This document shows, piece by piece, positions 1-7,248 of a DNA stretch of 12,985 nt (the first letter of the stretch is position 1; each line of letters starts with the position of its first letter). The position numbers and the translations under genes are program-made. The notes beneath the pieces are model-generated. The model did no database searches and had not been told where the DNA came from. It saw only the letters and a program-made list of their open reading frames with translations. This stretch comes from Anaerolineaceae bacterium. Its GTDB lineage: Bacteria > Chloroflexota > Anaerolineae > Anaerolineales > Anaerolineaceae. The stretch is taken from positions 1 through 12,985 of the forward strand of contig PMIV01000058.1 of NCBI GenBank assembly GCA_003158355.1. Reading direction: 5' to 3'.

Positions 1-1683
1 GGCATGCACCGCGTCTACAACAGCGCCTTCATGCACATGCTGCGCGATGAGAACAATGCCGGCTACCGCCAGCTTATCAAGAATACGCTCGAATTCGAGC
101 CTGAGATCCTTAAACGCTACGTCAACTTCATGAACAACCCAGACGAGCGCACCGCTGTGGATCAGTTTGGCAAAGGGGATAAGTATTTCTGCGTCTGCAC
201 GCTGATGGCCACCTTCCCGGGGCTGCCCATGCTCGGACACGGCCAAATCGAAGGCTTTGCCGAGAAATACGGCATGGAATATCGCCACGCCTACCTGCAT
301 GAAAACGTGGATGATGCCCTGGTGGAGCGCCACCGCCGCGAGATCTTCCCGCTGCTGCAAAAGCGCCGGCTTTTCTCAGGCGTGGAGAATTTTTGGCTCT
401 TTGATTTCTTTTCGGTGCATGGTAGTGTCAATGAGAATGTGTTTGCGTTCACCAATGCTGCCGGTAATGATCGTGCCTTGGTGATTGTCAACAACAATCT
501 GCATTCGTCCGAAGGCTGGCTTAATATCTCTTCTTCACGTCTGGTAAAAAGCAGTGCCGCTTCTCAACCGGTACACCGCAGCCTGGCCGATTGCCTGGGG
601 ATCGCCGGAAAGAACAGTGAATTCGTGCTTTTCCGCGACCAAATCAGCGGGCTGCAATTCATCCGCCGCACGGACGAATTGGTGCAAAAAGGCTTCCACA
701 TTCACCTCAACGGCTACGAATATCACGTATTTTATGATTTTAAGCTGGTTTCTTCGAATAGAAATCATGACTACGCGCATTTATACGGATATCTTGGCGA
801 AGGCGGCATTCCGAATATCGAAACCGGTTTGAAAGAGCTTTTTATCCAGCCTGTTTTAGGCCCCTACCGCGAATTGATCAATATGGGATATTTAGGCTAT
901 CTGGCTGAGCATGCCGTTAAAGGGAACTCAAACATATCTGCCGCAGTGATCGAGGAGGTCGAGAATAAATTAAAACCCTTCCTTCGCGGCATCGAAACTG
1001 CCCTGGGTCAGACTCTGCCCAATAAAAAGAACATTTTGGCAGAGATCCTGGCTAGCCTCAATTCGACGCTGTCTCTGCAAAAGCTTTCGGCCGAAGCCGT
1101 TTCGACACAAATGAAAAAGATGCAGCGGGCGGCAGATTTCATCACCGGGAACCTGACCCAGATCAATCTATATACGCTTATTACCTGGAACTTCATCGGC
1201 CAGCTCGGACGCACCAAAACGAATGACGATGCCGGCGTCCTTTCCCAGGTTTGGGCTGAGGAATGGCAGCTATACAAGACTTTTTCGGATACCCTTGTGC
1301 AAATGAATTTCCCCGAAGCCGAAATATCCCATTCCCTCAAAGCGCTGCGCTTGATCACCGGCCAGCAAAACTGGTACAGCCTCTTGGGAAAAAAACCTTT
1401 GAGCGAGATCGCCAAAGCCTGGTTCTCTACCCCGGAAATTCAAGATTATTTACAGATCAACCGGTTTGAGGGGATACTCTGGTACGACCGTAATGCCTTT
1501 GCTGATTTCCTGTGGTGGATGGCCGTGATCGCCTTCATTCACTGTGAGATGAAGCCGAATTGCACGCGCAGTGATTCTGCAGAAACGCTGCTGGGCTGCT
1601 ATTCGATCTTGCAGCAATTGTTGAAGGCAGACCAGAGCTCAGAATATCAGCTCGAAAAACTTCTGGATATTTTGCACGAATAA
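1..1683 (+). CDS. GH13-type alpha-amylase family protein, C-terminal part (5' end outside window)
   Basis: This is the C-terminal 560 codons of a large GH13-family (alpha-amylase clan) protein. The frame is open from base 1 and stops at 1681-1683. The start of the visible piece is the end of the TIM barrel. Counting from the Met at base 4, conserved region IV is at about residues 40-49, where the usual NHD reads NPD (N45, P46, D47). The end of the barrel follows at about residues 70-92 (PGLPMLGHGQIEGF, then KYGMEY). Residues 110-200 look like the beta domain that follows GH13 barrels. About 350 further residues are mostly helical, with no family I can name. Asp47 would be the transition-state-stabilising aspartate; the nucleophile and acid/base would lie upstream of the window. 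Alpha-1,4-glucan hydrolysis or transfer is likely, but the exact substrate cannot be told. It converges on the GH57 gene, and I see no convincing terminator between them. Confidence 0.8.
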   Translation, partial: GMHRVYNSAFMHMLRDENNAGYRQLIKNTLEFEPEILKRYVNFMNNPDERTAVDQFGKGDKYFCVCTLMATFPGLPMLGHGQIEGFAEKYGMEYRHAYLHENVDDALVERHRREIFPLLQKRRLFSGVENFWLFDFFSVHGSVNENVFAFTNAAGNDRALVIVNNNLHSSEGWLNISSSRLVKSSAASQPVHRSLADCLGIAGKNSEFVLFRDQISGLQFIRRTDELVQKGFHIHLNGYEYHVFYDFKLVSSNRNHDYAHLYGYLGEGGIPNIETGLKELFIQPVLGPYRELINMGYLGYLAEHAVKGNSNISAAVIEEVENKLKPFLRGIETALGQTLPNKKNILAEILASLNSTLSLQKLSAEAVSTQMKKMQRAADFITGNLTQINLYTLITWNFIGQLGRTKTNDDAGVLSQVWAEEWQLYKTFSDTLVQMNFPEAEISHSLKALRLITGQQNWYSLLGKKPLSEIAKAWFSTPEIQDYLQINRFEGILWYDRNAFADFLWWMAVIAFIHCEMKPNCTRSDSAETLLGCYSILQQLLKADQSSEYQLEKLLDILHE

Positions 1684-1751
1684 ATGGGATCTTGGAATTC
1701 TTGAGCAAAAATTGTTATTCCCCGGCTCAACCACTCAAGGGTAGTCTTTTA

Positions 1752-3146
1752 TCAGGCATTTTCTTTGAAGCGCCTGACCGCTTGTTCGAACATTTCTTCT
1801 GCAGTGGATGAACCGCGCTCATCCCGTATTTGGCGCAATAATGGCATCACTTTCGGCAGCAAATCTTCTCCACTGGCAGACTCGGTGAGCACCAGGGCAT
1901 GAGCGGCATATCGGATATTATTGCGGGGCTCGATGCGGTCGAATTCCTCAAAAAACCAACCGCAAGAGGTATACATCCGCTGCCTTTCAAATTGAGCCTT
2001 TAGCAAACATCTTAACACCTGAGCTTCGTCATTGTGCAGCGGCCGCGCAGTCTGCTCGTTCTCCCAGCCGCTGAAAGACTGATCCCCCAGCACGACCCGG
2101 ATAAAATCATCACGCGCCTGCCAGGGGTCTTTCAACCATCCACGCGTGAGACGCAAATATTGCTCGTCGACCAACCCGGCGGTCGCATCCATAAAATTGC
2201 GCAGCGGCCGCTTCCAGGAACTGTCTGGCGTACAGCCGCATGCATCTTCCCAGCGGCGCACCCCTTCATCACAGCTCCATGAGGTCCGTTCGCGAATATG
2301 CGCTACTTTCACCGGCGGATGTTCTTTGATCCAGCGCCCGGGATAAGTGTATTCGATCTCTTCCCGGCTGAGTGAGCCGTTCAACAAATAATTCAGGAAT
2401 TTATCTCTAAAGGATTGATGGTGCCCGTAAAGCTCCCCATCTGAGGCCAATAAAATGAGCTGGTCATTGGAACTGTCGGCATACGCATTTTTCAGGTTGT
2501 TTTGAATAAACGCATCCGCGTTAACCGTCGCGTCAGCATTGAAACTAATGCAGGTACTTAATCCACTGTGGTAGAAAAACACACTCATCGACCTTCCCCC
2601 CGGCAATTCCACCCGGGAAGGCTGGGTCACATCCACCGGTTCTACCGCCTGCCAGGGAGCTAAAATGGTGAACTGGATGCCATTTTCAGCCATCACCGAG
2701 AGCGTTTCCAGATCAACAGCGGTTTCGGGCAGCCACATACCTTCGGGAGCATGGCCAAAAGTATGCACATAATCAGCGATTCCCCAGCGTACCTGGGTAA
2801 CTTTATCTTGCCTGGAAGACAGCGGCAGAATGGTGTGGTGATACGGCTGTGCCAGTGCGTTCCCCGACCCCCATTTTGCTACGTTTTTTTGCTCGGAGGT
2901 TTTCACCAGTTCCAAGGTTGTTTCAGCATTTCTTTCCATCCATCCTGCCAGGGTCGGTCCCAGATCGAAACTGATCTTTTCAAAATTCCCTAACTGGGCA
3001 TTTGGCAGATAACAGGTAGCATTAATTTTTTCATTCCAATTGGAATACGGCTCTGAACCGCGTTCTTGCGGAATAGTTCCAGTTAAAGGGTCTTCTCGGG
3101 TGGGTTGGTAAAAATGGCCGTGGATGCAAAGAGCGCGTCGATTCAT
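1752..3146 (-). CDS. Glycoside hydrolase family 57 protein (DUF3536-type)
   Basis: This 464-residue protein belongs to the GH57 retaining alpha-glucanases, which include 4-alpha-glucanotransferases, amylopullulanases and branching enzymes. Region 1 is HGHFYQP at 9-15. Region 2 is the GNALAQPYHHTILPL stretch at 95-109. Region 3 is EGMWLPE, giving Glu141 as likely nucleophile. Region 4 is ASDGELYGHH, giving Asp236 as likely acid/base. Both catalytic residues are therefore present. The HGHFYQPTREDP opening is, from memory, typical of GH57 proteins carrying DUF3536. Those are usually near 800 residues, so the C-terminal region here looks short. No signal peptide is seen, so action on cytoplasmic glycogen or maltodextrin is likely. 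It starts 17 bases after the SDR gene on the same strand and is probably cotranscribed with it. The ribosome-binding site is weak (GGAAGT, rather far upstream). The exact reaction is unknown. Confidence 0.88.
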   Translation of the reverse strand: MNRRALCIHGHFYQPTREDPLTGTIPQERGSEPYSNWNEKINATCYLPNAQLGNFEKISFDLGPTLAGWMERNAETTLELVKTSEQKNVAKWGSGNALAQPYHHTILPLSSRQDKVTQVRWGIADYVHTFGHAPEGMWLPETAVDLETLSVMAENGIQFTILAPWQAVEPVDVTQPSRVELPGGRSMSVFFYHSGLSTCISFNADATVNADAFIQNNLKNAYADSSNDQLILLASDGELYGHHQSFRDKFLNYLLNGSLSREEIEYTYPGRWIKEHPPVKVAHIRERTSWSCDEGVRRWEDACGCTPDSSWKRPLRNFMDATAGLVDEQYLRLTRGWLKDPWQARDDFIRVVLGDQSFSGWENEQTARPLHNDEAQVLRCLLKAQFERQRMYTSCGWFFEEFDRIEPRNNIRYAAHALVLTESASGEDLLPKVMPLLRQIRDERGSSTAEEMFEQAVRRFKENA

Positions 3147-3163
3147 GGGGCTGTATTGACTTC

Positions 3164-4054
3164 CTATTTATTGAGATAATCGAGCATTTGGTGGAATCGG
3201 GCAGGCATGACCCCAAATTCGCGGGGCAATAGGTCGACCATGGCGGTACGGTTTTCAATCAGGGTATCCAACCAAAAGGTGGAGATTGGGAAATTCTTAT
3301 CGAGTTGGTCCACCCACAGCGTCAGCGTACGCATATAACCAAGCGGGAAAGGCAAGAGCAAACGGCGAAATTTTACCTGCTTCATGATCGTTTTCACGAT
3401 CTCACGGTAGGATAGGATCTCAATGCCGCCAACAGAATAAATTCGATTAAGTGTTTTCTGGTCTTCCAGCGAGAGGATCAGCGTCGAAACCAGATCATCG
3501 ATCCACAAAGGCTGTAAAAAATTCTCTCCCTGTCCCGGTAACAAAAATATTAAACGGTTTCTCCGTAAAAGTTTGAGAATTGGTTCAGTGAATTGGTCCC
3601 CTTCACCAAAGATCGCGTCCGTGCGGAAAATGGTGTAGGGCACACCGCTTTCAATGATCCATCTTTCAGCAATGGCTTTGGCCTTTAACACCGGAAAAGC
3701 AGAGGAGCGATTGGCGCCCAAATGGCTGAGCATGATCAGGCGCTTGACTTTGGCTTCTTTAGCTGCCTGCGCCACCGCTTTGGTGCCCTCCACATCCACT
3801 TCATTTAAATTTCCCTGTGACCCGTAACGTTCAGCGCTGGCCAGGTGAAAGACAATATCCACATCTTTCATGGCAGCTCGCAGACCGCGGAAATCATTAA
3901 AACTGCTCACAGCTACCTCAACCGGTACTCCGTGAGGTATTCTTGGAGATTCAGCCGAAGGCCGTAACAGAATACGCACCCGCTGGCCGGACTCGACCAG
4001 TGCCGGTACCAGATGCCGTCCCACAAAACCTGTGCCACCAGTAACCAAAATCAT
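3164..4054 (-). CDS. Atypical short-chain dehydrogenase / NAD(P)-binding epimerase-like protein (NDUFA9-like group)
   Basis: This 296-residue Rossmann-fold protein belongs to the extended/atypical SDR group. The dinucleotide-binding motif GGTGFVG lies at residues 6-12. VDIVFHLAS at 65-73 is the usual SDR strand, and RTDAIFGEGD at 144-153 with QPLWIDDLV at 181-189 are typical of NDUFA9-like and nucleoside-sugar epimerase-like members. The catalytic YxxxK reads FPVLK (F120, K124), so the proton-relay tyrosine is missing. That is common in atypical SDRs, which often bind NAD(P) without dehydrogenase activity. The substrate is unknown. It is the first gene of a two-gene minus-strand unit with the GH57 gene. 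A perfect TATAAT box only 8 bases before the ATG and no Shine-Dalgarno sequence suggest an almost leaderless mRNA. It diverges from the ftsZ operon across 92 bases. Confidence 0.85.
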   Translation of the reverse strand: MILVTGGTGFVGRHLVPALVESGQRVRILLRPSAESPRIPHGVPVEVAVSSFNDFRGLRAAMKDVDIVFHLASAERYGSQGNLNEVDVEGTKAVAQAAKEAKVKRLIMLSHLGANRSSAFPVLKAKAIAERWIIESGVPYTIFRTDAIFGEGDQFTEPILKLLRRNRLIFLLPGQGENFLQPLWIDDLVSTLILSLEDQKTLNRIYSVGGIEILSYREIVKTIMKQVKFRRLLLPFPLGYMRTLTLWVDQLDKNFPISTFWLDTLIENRTAMVDLLPREFGVMPARFHQMLDYLNK

Positions 4055-4062
4055 TGTCTGGA

Positions 4063-4068
4063 ATTATA
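4063..4068 (-). promoter_or_regulatory. -10 box of the SDR-GH57 unit, near-leaderless
   Basis: On the minus strand this reads TATAAT. The last T lies 8 bases before the ATG at 4054, so the expected transcription start falls at or within about 2 bases of the start codon. No good -35 box is seen at the usual distance, and no Shine-Dalgarno sequence precedes the gene. The perfect hexamer supports the call, but its position is inferred to be functional. Confidence 0.5.
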
Positions 4069-4100
4069 GCAGAGAATGAAATTTGCACATTTGCCGCCCT

Positions 4101-4128
4101 TTGGCATAGTTCTTGCTACTTTTACAAA
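4101..4128 (+). promoter_or_regulatory. Candidate sigma-70-type promoter of the ftsZ operon
   Basis: TTGGCA (4101-4106, one mismatch to TTGACA) is followed after 16 bases by TACAAA (4123-4128, four of six to TATAAT). This would start transcription near 4135, just before the first operon gene at 4147. It sits in the 92-base divergent region shared with the SDR promoter, so the two could be jointly regulated. The -10 match is only moderate. Confidence 0.35.
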
Positions 4129-4146
4129 TAATCAGGCAGATGACTT

Positions 4147-5478
4147 ATGCAGACAAATTCCCCCTCAATTCACCCCATCGGATTTCACTATTACCCGGAT
4201 ACTACTCATTACATGAACAAAGATCTGAGCGCAGTTCTGGCTCACCTCGAAAAATTGCAAGCAAGCTGGTTGGTGCTGCGTTCCGAAACTTCACGTGCCA
4301 TCCCTGAGACGTTCATCAGCGGATTGCTTACCAAAAACATCACTCCAATCATCCATTTTCCATTTTCGCTGCCCAATTCACCTGTGGCGGCTGATCTGAA
4401 AGCCATTCTCACTGCCTATGCCAGTTGGGGCGCCAGTTACATTCTCCTTTTTGACCGCCCTAATGACCGCGCCAGTTGGTCCGCTTCTGGCTGGGCGCAG
4501 CAAAACCTGGTGGAGAGCTTTCTGGACCGCTTTATTCCCCTGGCCAACGAATGTATCAACGCCGGCCTGACGCCTGTTTTCCCCGCCCTTACCCCTGGAG
4601 GCAGTTATTGGGATCTTTCGTTCTTCAGCCTGGCCTTACAGGCTCTGCAGCGCCGGGGTCAAAAAAACCTCTTAAGTAAAATGGCGTTGGCAGCTTATGC
4701 CTGCACCTATGACCACCCGCTGGATTGGGGTCAGGGCGGCACTGCCAGTTGGCCGCAAAATAAGCCCTATGCCACACCCGCTCAAAGTCAGGACCAGATC
4801 GGTTTCAATCAATATCAATGGCTGGAAAATATAGCCTCCAAGATCCTTGGCAAACCACTGCCGCTGATCTTGCTCGGTCTGAGCCGCAAAGAGCTGACCA
4901 CGACAAACATCTATTCAGCGGACGAACAGGCAAATATCGTCAGGCAGATCAAAGCCTTCCTTACCTCCACCTCACAATCCGGCAATACAGAAATCCCATT
5001 GTTGGCTGGTAACTTTTGGCTGCTCAATTCCGCCTCTACTGATGAAAATTATCCAATGGCCTGGGTCAAAGAAGACGACATCACCACATTGCCGGCTTAT
5101 TCGATCCTGTCTCCTTCCCAAACCGTCGAGTCTGCATCGGAAGAATCCACTGCTTCATCAAAACGGACGCAACGACAGTCTGAGCCCGAATCTGAGTCAG
5201 ATTTCGAGTATCCGATCCGCCATTATCTGCTCCTGCCAAAATATGAATGGGGAATTGCAGATTGGCACTTGGAAGTCATCAAGCCATTTGTGCTCAAACA
5301 CCAGCCGACTATTGGTTTCTCTTTGGACGAAGCCATACTGGCAGGCAAAGTAACCGTGGTTGGCGGGGAGCAGTCCTTCCCCGAAGAAGCGCTCTCTCGT
5401 CTGCGTAAAGCCGGCTGCCAGGTGGAACGCATTTCCGGAGATGGTACAAGTATTGCAACACAATTAGCAGAGAGGTAA
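4147..5478 (+). CDS. Glycosidase-like TIM-barrel protein with C-terminal CWB2-like domain, function unknown
   Basis: This 443-residue protein has no signal peptide or membrane segment. Residues 1-275 look like a glycosidase-type beta/alpha barrel. At strand 4, where clan GH-A enzymes have NEP with the acid/base glutamate, it reads LFDRPND (102-107), so the glutamate is replaced by arginine. I find no clear nucleophile glutamate in the strand-7 area (LILLGLSRKEL, 240-250). Residues 185-225 carry LDWGQGG, PYATPAQSQDQIGF and YQWL, features I associate with an uncharacterised Chloroflexota family. A Ser/Glu/Gln-rich linker spans about 324-352. Residues 355-443 contain VTVVGGE, ALSRLRKAGCQVERISG and TSIATQLAE (402-442), the pattern of cell-wall-binding repeat 2. 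A wall-binding repeat without an export signal is odd. Its stop lies 3 bases before ftsZ, so the two are clearly coupled. Function is unknown; a role with FtsZ is inferred from position. The ribosome-binding site is weak. Confidence 0.8.
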   Translation: MQTNSPSIHPIGFHYYPDTTHYMNKDLSAVLAHLEKLQASWLVLRSETSRAIPETFISGLLTKNITPIIHFPFSLPNSPVAADLKAILTAYASWGASYILLFDRPNDRASWSASGWAQQNLVESFLDRFIPLANECINAGLTPVFPALTPGGSYWDLSFFSLALQALQRRGQKNLLSKMALAAYACTYDHPLDWGQGGTASWPQNKPYATPAQSQDQIGFNQYQWLENIASKILGKPLPLILLGLSRKELTTTNIYSADEQANIVRQIKAFLTSTSQSGNTEIPLLAGNFWLLNSASTDENYPMAWVKEDDITTLPAYSILSPSQTVESASEESTASSKRTQRQSEPESESDFEYPIRHYLLLPKYEWGIADWHLEVIKPFVLKHQPTIGFSLDEAILAGKVTVVGGEQSFPEEALSRLRKAGCQVERISGDGTSIATQLAER

Positions 5479-5481
5479 CCC

Positions 5482-6660
5482 ATGAACATTTCTATTCCTG
5501 CAGCTCCCATTCACCACACCCCGATCGAAGCTAAATTACCCTCAATTAAAGTAGTTGGCCTCGGTGGTGCCGGTCAAAATGCTATTAATCGCATGATCGA
5601 GTTAGGGTTGGAAGGGGTTGATTTTATTGCTGCCAATACTGATGCTCAGGTGCTGCAATCCTGCCTGGCTCCCACAAAAATTCAACTTGGTCCCAAACTC
5701 ACCCGCGGACTCGGCGCCGGCGGCAACCCTGCCGTAGGCGAAGCCGCCGCTGAAGAAAGTTACAAAGAATTGAACCAGGCGTTAGCCGGTGCTGATATGG
5801 TCTTTTTAACCGCAGGCATGGGGGGTGGAACTGGAACTGGTGCCATCTCTATCGCCGCGCGAGTGGCAAAAAGTCTCGGTGCTGTGGTCATTTCGATTGT
5901 GACCATGCCCTTTACATTTGAAATGGGGCGCCGCTCCAAGAACGCGCGCGAAGGCCTGGCGAAACTACAGCTGTTCAGCGACACACTCATTAGCGTGCCC
6001 AACGACCGCCTGCTGCAGGTGGCTCCGATCGACCTCCCCATAGAAATGGCCTTTCGCCTGGCAGATGATATCCTGCGCCAGGGAGTACAGGGAATTTCTG
6101 AATTGATCACGCAGCCGGGTTTGATCAACGTAGACTTTTCTCATGTGCGTGCATTGATGCAAAACGGGGGGGGTTCATTGTTGGCGATCGGCAGCGGCAA
6201 AGGCAATCAAAAGGCCACCCAGGCCATTGAACATGCCCTGCACCACCCTATGCTCGAAACCATCAATCTGGATAATGCCACAGGCATCATTGCCAATTTC
6301 ACCGGCGGAGATGATCTCTCCTTTGCGGAAGTAACCGATGCGCTGATCTATCTGCAACAGAAAACAAATTCGCATGTCGAAATCATCCCCGGTGTTATCA
6401 GCGACAACCGCATGCAAGACCGTGCCCAGGTCACTTTGGTGATCACCGGCATCGGCGGCTCTGAGATGGACCCGTCTTTGAAATATGATCCTTCCCGCCA
6501 TGCGGTGAAAGAATCAGTTTCAGTAGAAAATGCAACAAATGAACCGGCAATGGCGCTTCATCAAGAAAAGTCTTCTCCCATTGCCTGTCCTCAATTTGAA
6601 ATGGCAGGCACACCCGCAGATCTAGATATTCCTGCGTTCATGCGCCGTCGTATCCACTAA
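5482..6660 (+). CDS. ftsZ: Cell division protein FtsZ, T7-loop variant
   Basis: This 392-residue tubulin-like GTPase is expected to polymerise into the cytokinetic ring at the inner membrane face. Motifs run in the usual order: VVGLGGAGQNAINRM (24-38), ANTDAQ (51-56), RGLGAGGNPAVG (75-86), the G-box GMGGGTGTG (112-120), PFTFEMGRRS (143-152, ribose/guanine contacts) and VPNDRLL (172-178). Next come the switch helix FRLADDILRQGVQGISELI (191-209) and the T7 loop (216-223). A variable linker ends in the conserved peptide LDIPAFMRRR (381-390), which recruits FtsA-, SepF- or ZipA-like partners. The T7 loop reads NVDFSHVR: N216 and D218 are kept, but the position matching E. coli D212 is H221. Length and everything else are normal. 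An AGAGG ribosome-binding site at 5471-5475 lies 6 bases from the ATG. It is the second gene of a four-gene operon. It may be the only FtsZ or a paralogue; this window cannot tell. Confidence 0.95.
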   Translation: MNISIPAAPIHHTPIEAKLPSIKVVGLGGAGQNAINRMIELGLEGVDFIAANTDAQVLQSCLAPTKIQLGPKLTRGLGAGGNPAVGEAAAEESYKELNQALAGADMVFLTAGMGGGTGTGAISIAARVAKSLGAVVISIVTMPFTFEMGRRSKNAREGLAKLQLFSDTLISVPNDRLLQVAPIDLPIEMAFRLADDILRQGVQGISELITQPGLINVDFSHVRALMQNGGGSLLAIGSGKGNQKATQAIEHALHHPMLETINLDNATGIIANFTGGDDLSFAEVTDALIYLQQKTNSHVEIIPGVISDNRMQDRAQVTLVITGIGGSEMDPSLKYDPSRHAVKESVSVENATNEPAMALHQEKSSPIACPQFEMAGTPADLDIPAFMRRRIH

Positions 6661-6669
6661 GGAGTTGAG

Positions 6670-6885
6670 ATGGAATCAAGCGCCGTTGATCGCGTTTGCC
6701 AGTCAGTCTACCGCCAATTTCCCGAATTAAAAGGGGTTCGCCCCTCTGTTCGCCAATCGGAATCTGCCTTTTTATTGATCTTTTCTGGCAAAGTAACCAC
6801 TGCTGATGGAAAAACCCTGCCGCGAACCGTGCGGGTCACCGCAAACGAAAAAGGGAACGTTCTCAAATTATCCACCTCGAGATAA
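6670..6885 (+). CDS. Small conserved-looking protein, unknown function (71 aa)
   Basis: I do not recognise this family. The 71-residue protein has no signal peptide or membrane segment. Its first half is a predicted helix followed by PELKGVRPSVRQSE (18-31). The second half alternates beta-strand-like stretches (AFLLIFSG, then RTVRVTANEKG, then VLKLSTS), giving a small alpha/beta fold. It is supported as a real gene by a perfect AAGGAG Shine-Dalgarno at 6659-6664, 5 bases before the ATG and overlapping the ftsZ stop, and by tight packing between ftsZ and the next gene. Cotranscription with ftsZ is very likely. A role in FtsZ function is inference from position only. Confidence 0.75.
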   Translation: MESSAVDRVCQSVYRQFPELKGVRPSVRQSESAFLLIFSGKVTTADGKTLPRTVRVTANEKGNVLKLSTSR

Positions 6886-6894
6886 AGGACTGTT

Positions 6895-7113
6895 ATGGAC
6901 ACCACTTTCTTTCAAAAAGTCGAACTTCGTTTTTGGGATATCTTTCTCCCACTGCTTTCACAATCTGAGCCATTACGCAAAGTTGTCAAGGCCGTCGTTA
7001 CCTTCTATCATAACGACCAACTGGTTCGCCAGGCAGCGCTGATTGCCATGCTCGCCTGCGGTGGTTTTGCCAGCGGTATTTTGATCTTTACGATACTACG
7101 CGTCGTCGGATAA
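6895..7113 (+). CDS. Small protein with one C-terminal membrane segment (72 aa)
   Basis: I do not recognise this family. The 72-residue protein has a soluble N-terminal part (1-45) with aromatic and charged residues (KVELRFWDIFLPLL, 8-21, possibly an amphipathic helix). A hydrophobic stretch follows at about 47-69 (ALIAMLACGGFASGILIFTI), with almost no residues after it. That is the layout of a tail-anchored protein with its N-terminus in the cytoplasm. A Shine-Dalgarno AAAGGA at 6884-6889 lies 5 bases before the ATG and overlaps the upstream stop. It is the last gene of the ftsZ operon and is followed by a strong terminator. It could tether something to the membrane, but that is speculation. 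Confidence 0.7.
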   Translation: MDTTFFQKVELRFWDIFLPLLSQSEPLRKVVKAVVTFYHNDQLVRQAALIAMLACGGFASGILIFTILRVVG

Positions 7114-7159
7114 AATCGCTAAGCATTTTCCACTACTTTCGATATTTTTTTTGACCTAT

Positions 7160-7192
7160 AAATGGATTCCCCGGCAAGGGAATCCATTTTTG
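7160..7192 (+). terminator. Rho-independent terminator of the ftsZ operon
   Basis: A perfect 12-base stem (7160-7171 with 7178-7189) and a 6-base loop (CGGCAA) are followed by a T-rich run at 7187-7195 that overlaps the stem end. It lies 46 bases after the last operon gene. Confidence 0.85.
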
Positions 7193-7213
7193 TTACCTGT
7201 GCAGAGAAAAAGA

Positions 7214-7241
7214 TTGCGCAATGGTAAAATGCAAGTATATT
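7214..7241 (+). promoter_or_regulatory. Candidate promoter upstream of the LCP-like gene
   Basis: A poor -35 (TTGCGC, 7214-7219) lies 16 bases before TATATT (7236-7241, five of six). Transcription would start near 7248, at the ATG of a 17-codon reading frame (7249) and about 50 bases before the main gene. TATCAT at 7281-7286 is an alternative -10 that would give a very short leader to the ATG at 7299. Confidence 0.35.
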
Positions 7242-7248
7242 TAAGGTG

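Noticed and set aside
1008..1415. 135-codon open frame on the minus strand
   Set aside because: It lies fully inside the GH13 coding region in another frame, has no ribosome-binding site and no family pattern.
1684..1751. Possible terminator between the converging GH13 and GH57 genes
   Set aside because: Only 6-base pairings (TTGAGC with GCTCAA, CTTGAG with CTCAAG) with long loops and no T run directly after a stem.
2037..2213. CAGCGGCCGC occurring twice about 165 bases apart
   Set aside because: Both copies are in coding sequence of the GH57 gene and encode Arg-Pro-Leu; no further copies form a repeat array.
3033..3046. Perfect 14-base palindrome ATTCCAATTGGAAT
   Set aside because: It lies inside the GH57 coding sequence (around residues 34-38), away from any start site, so an operator role is unlikely.
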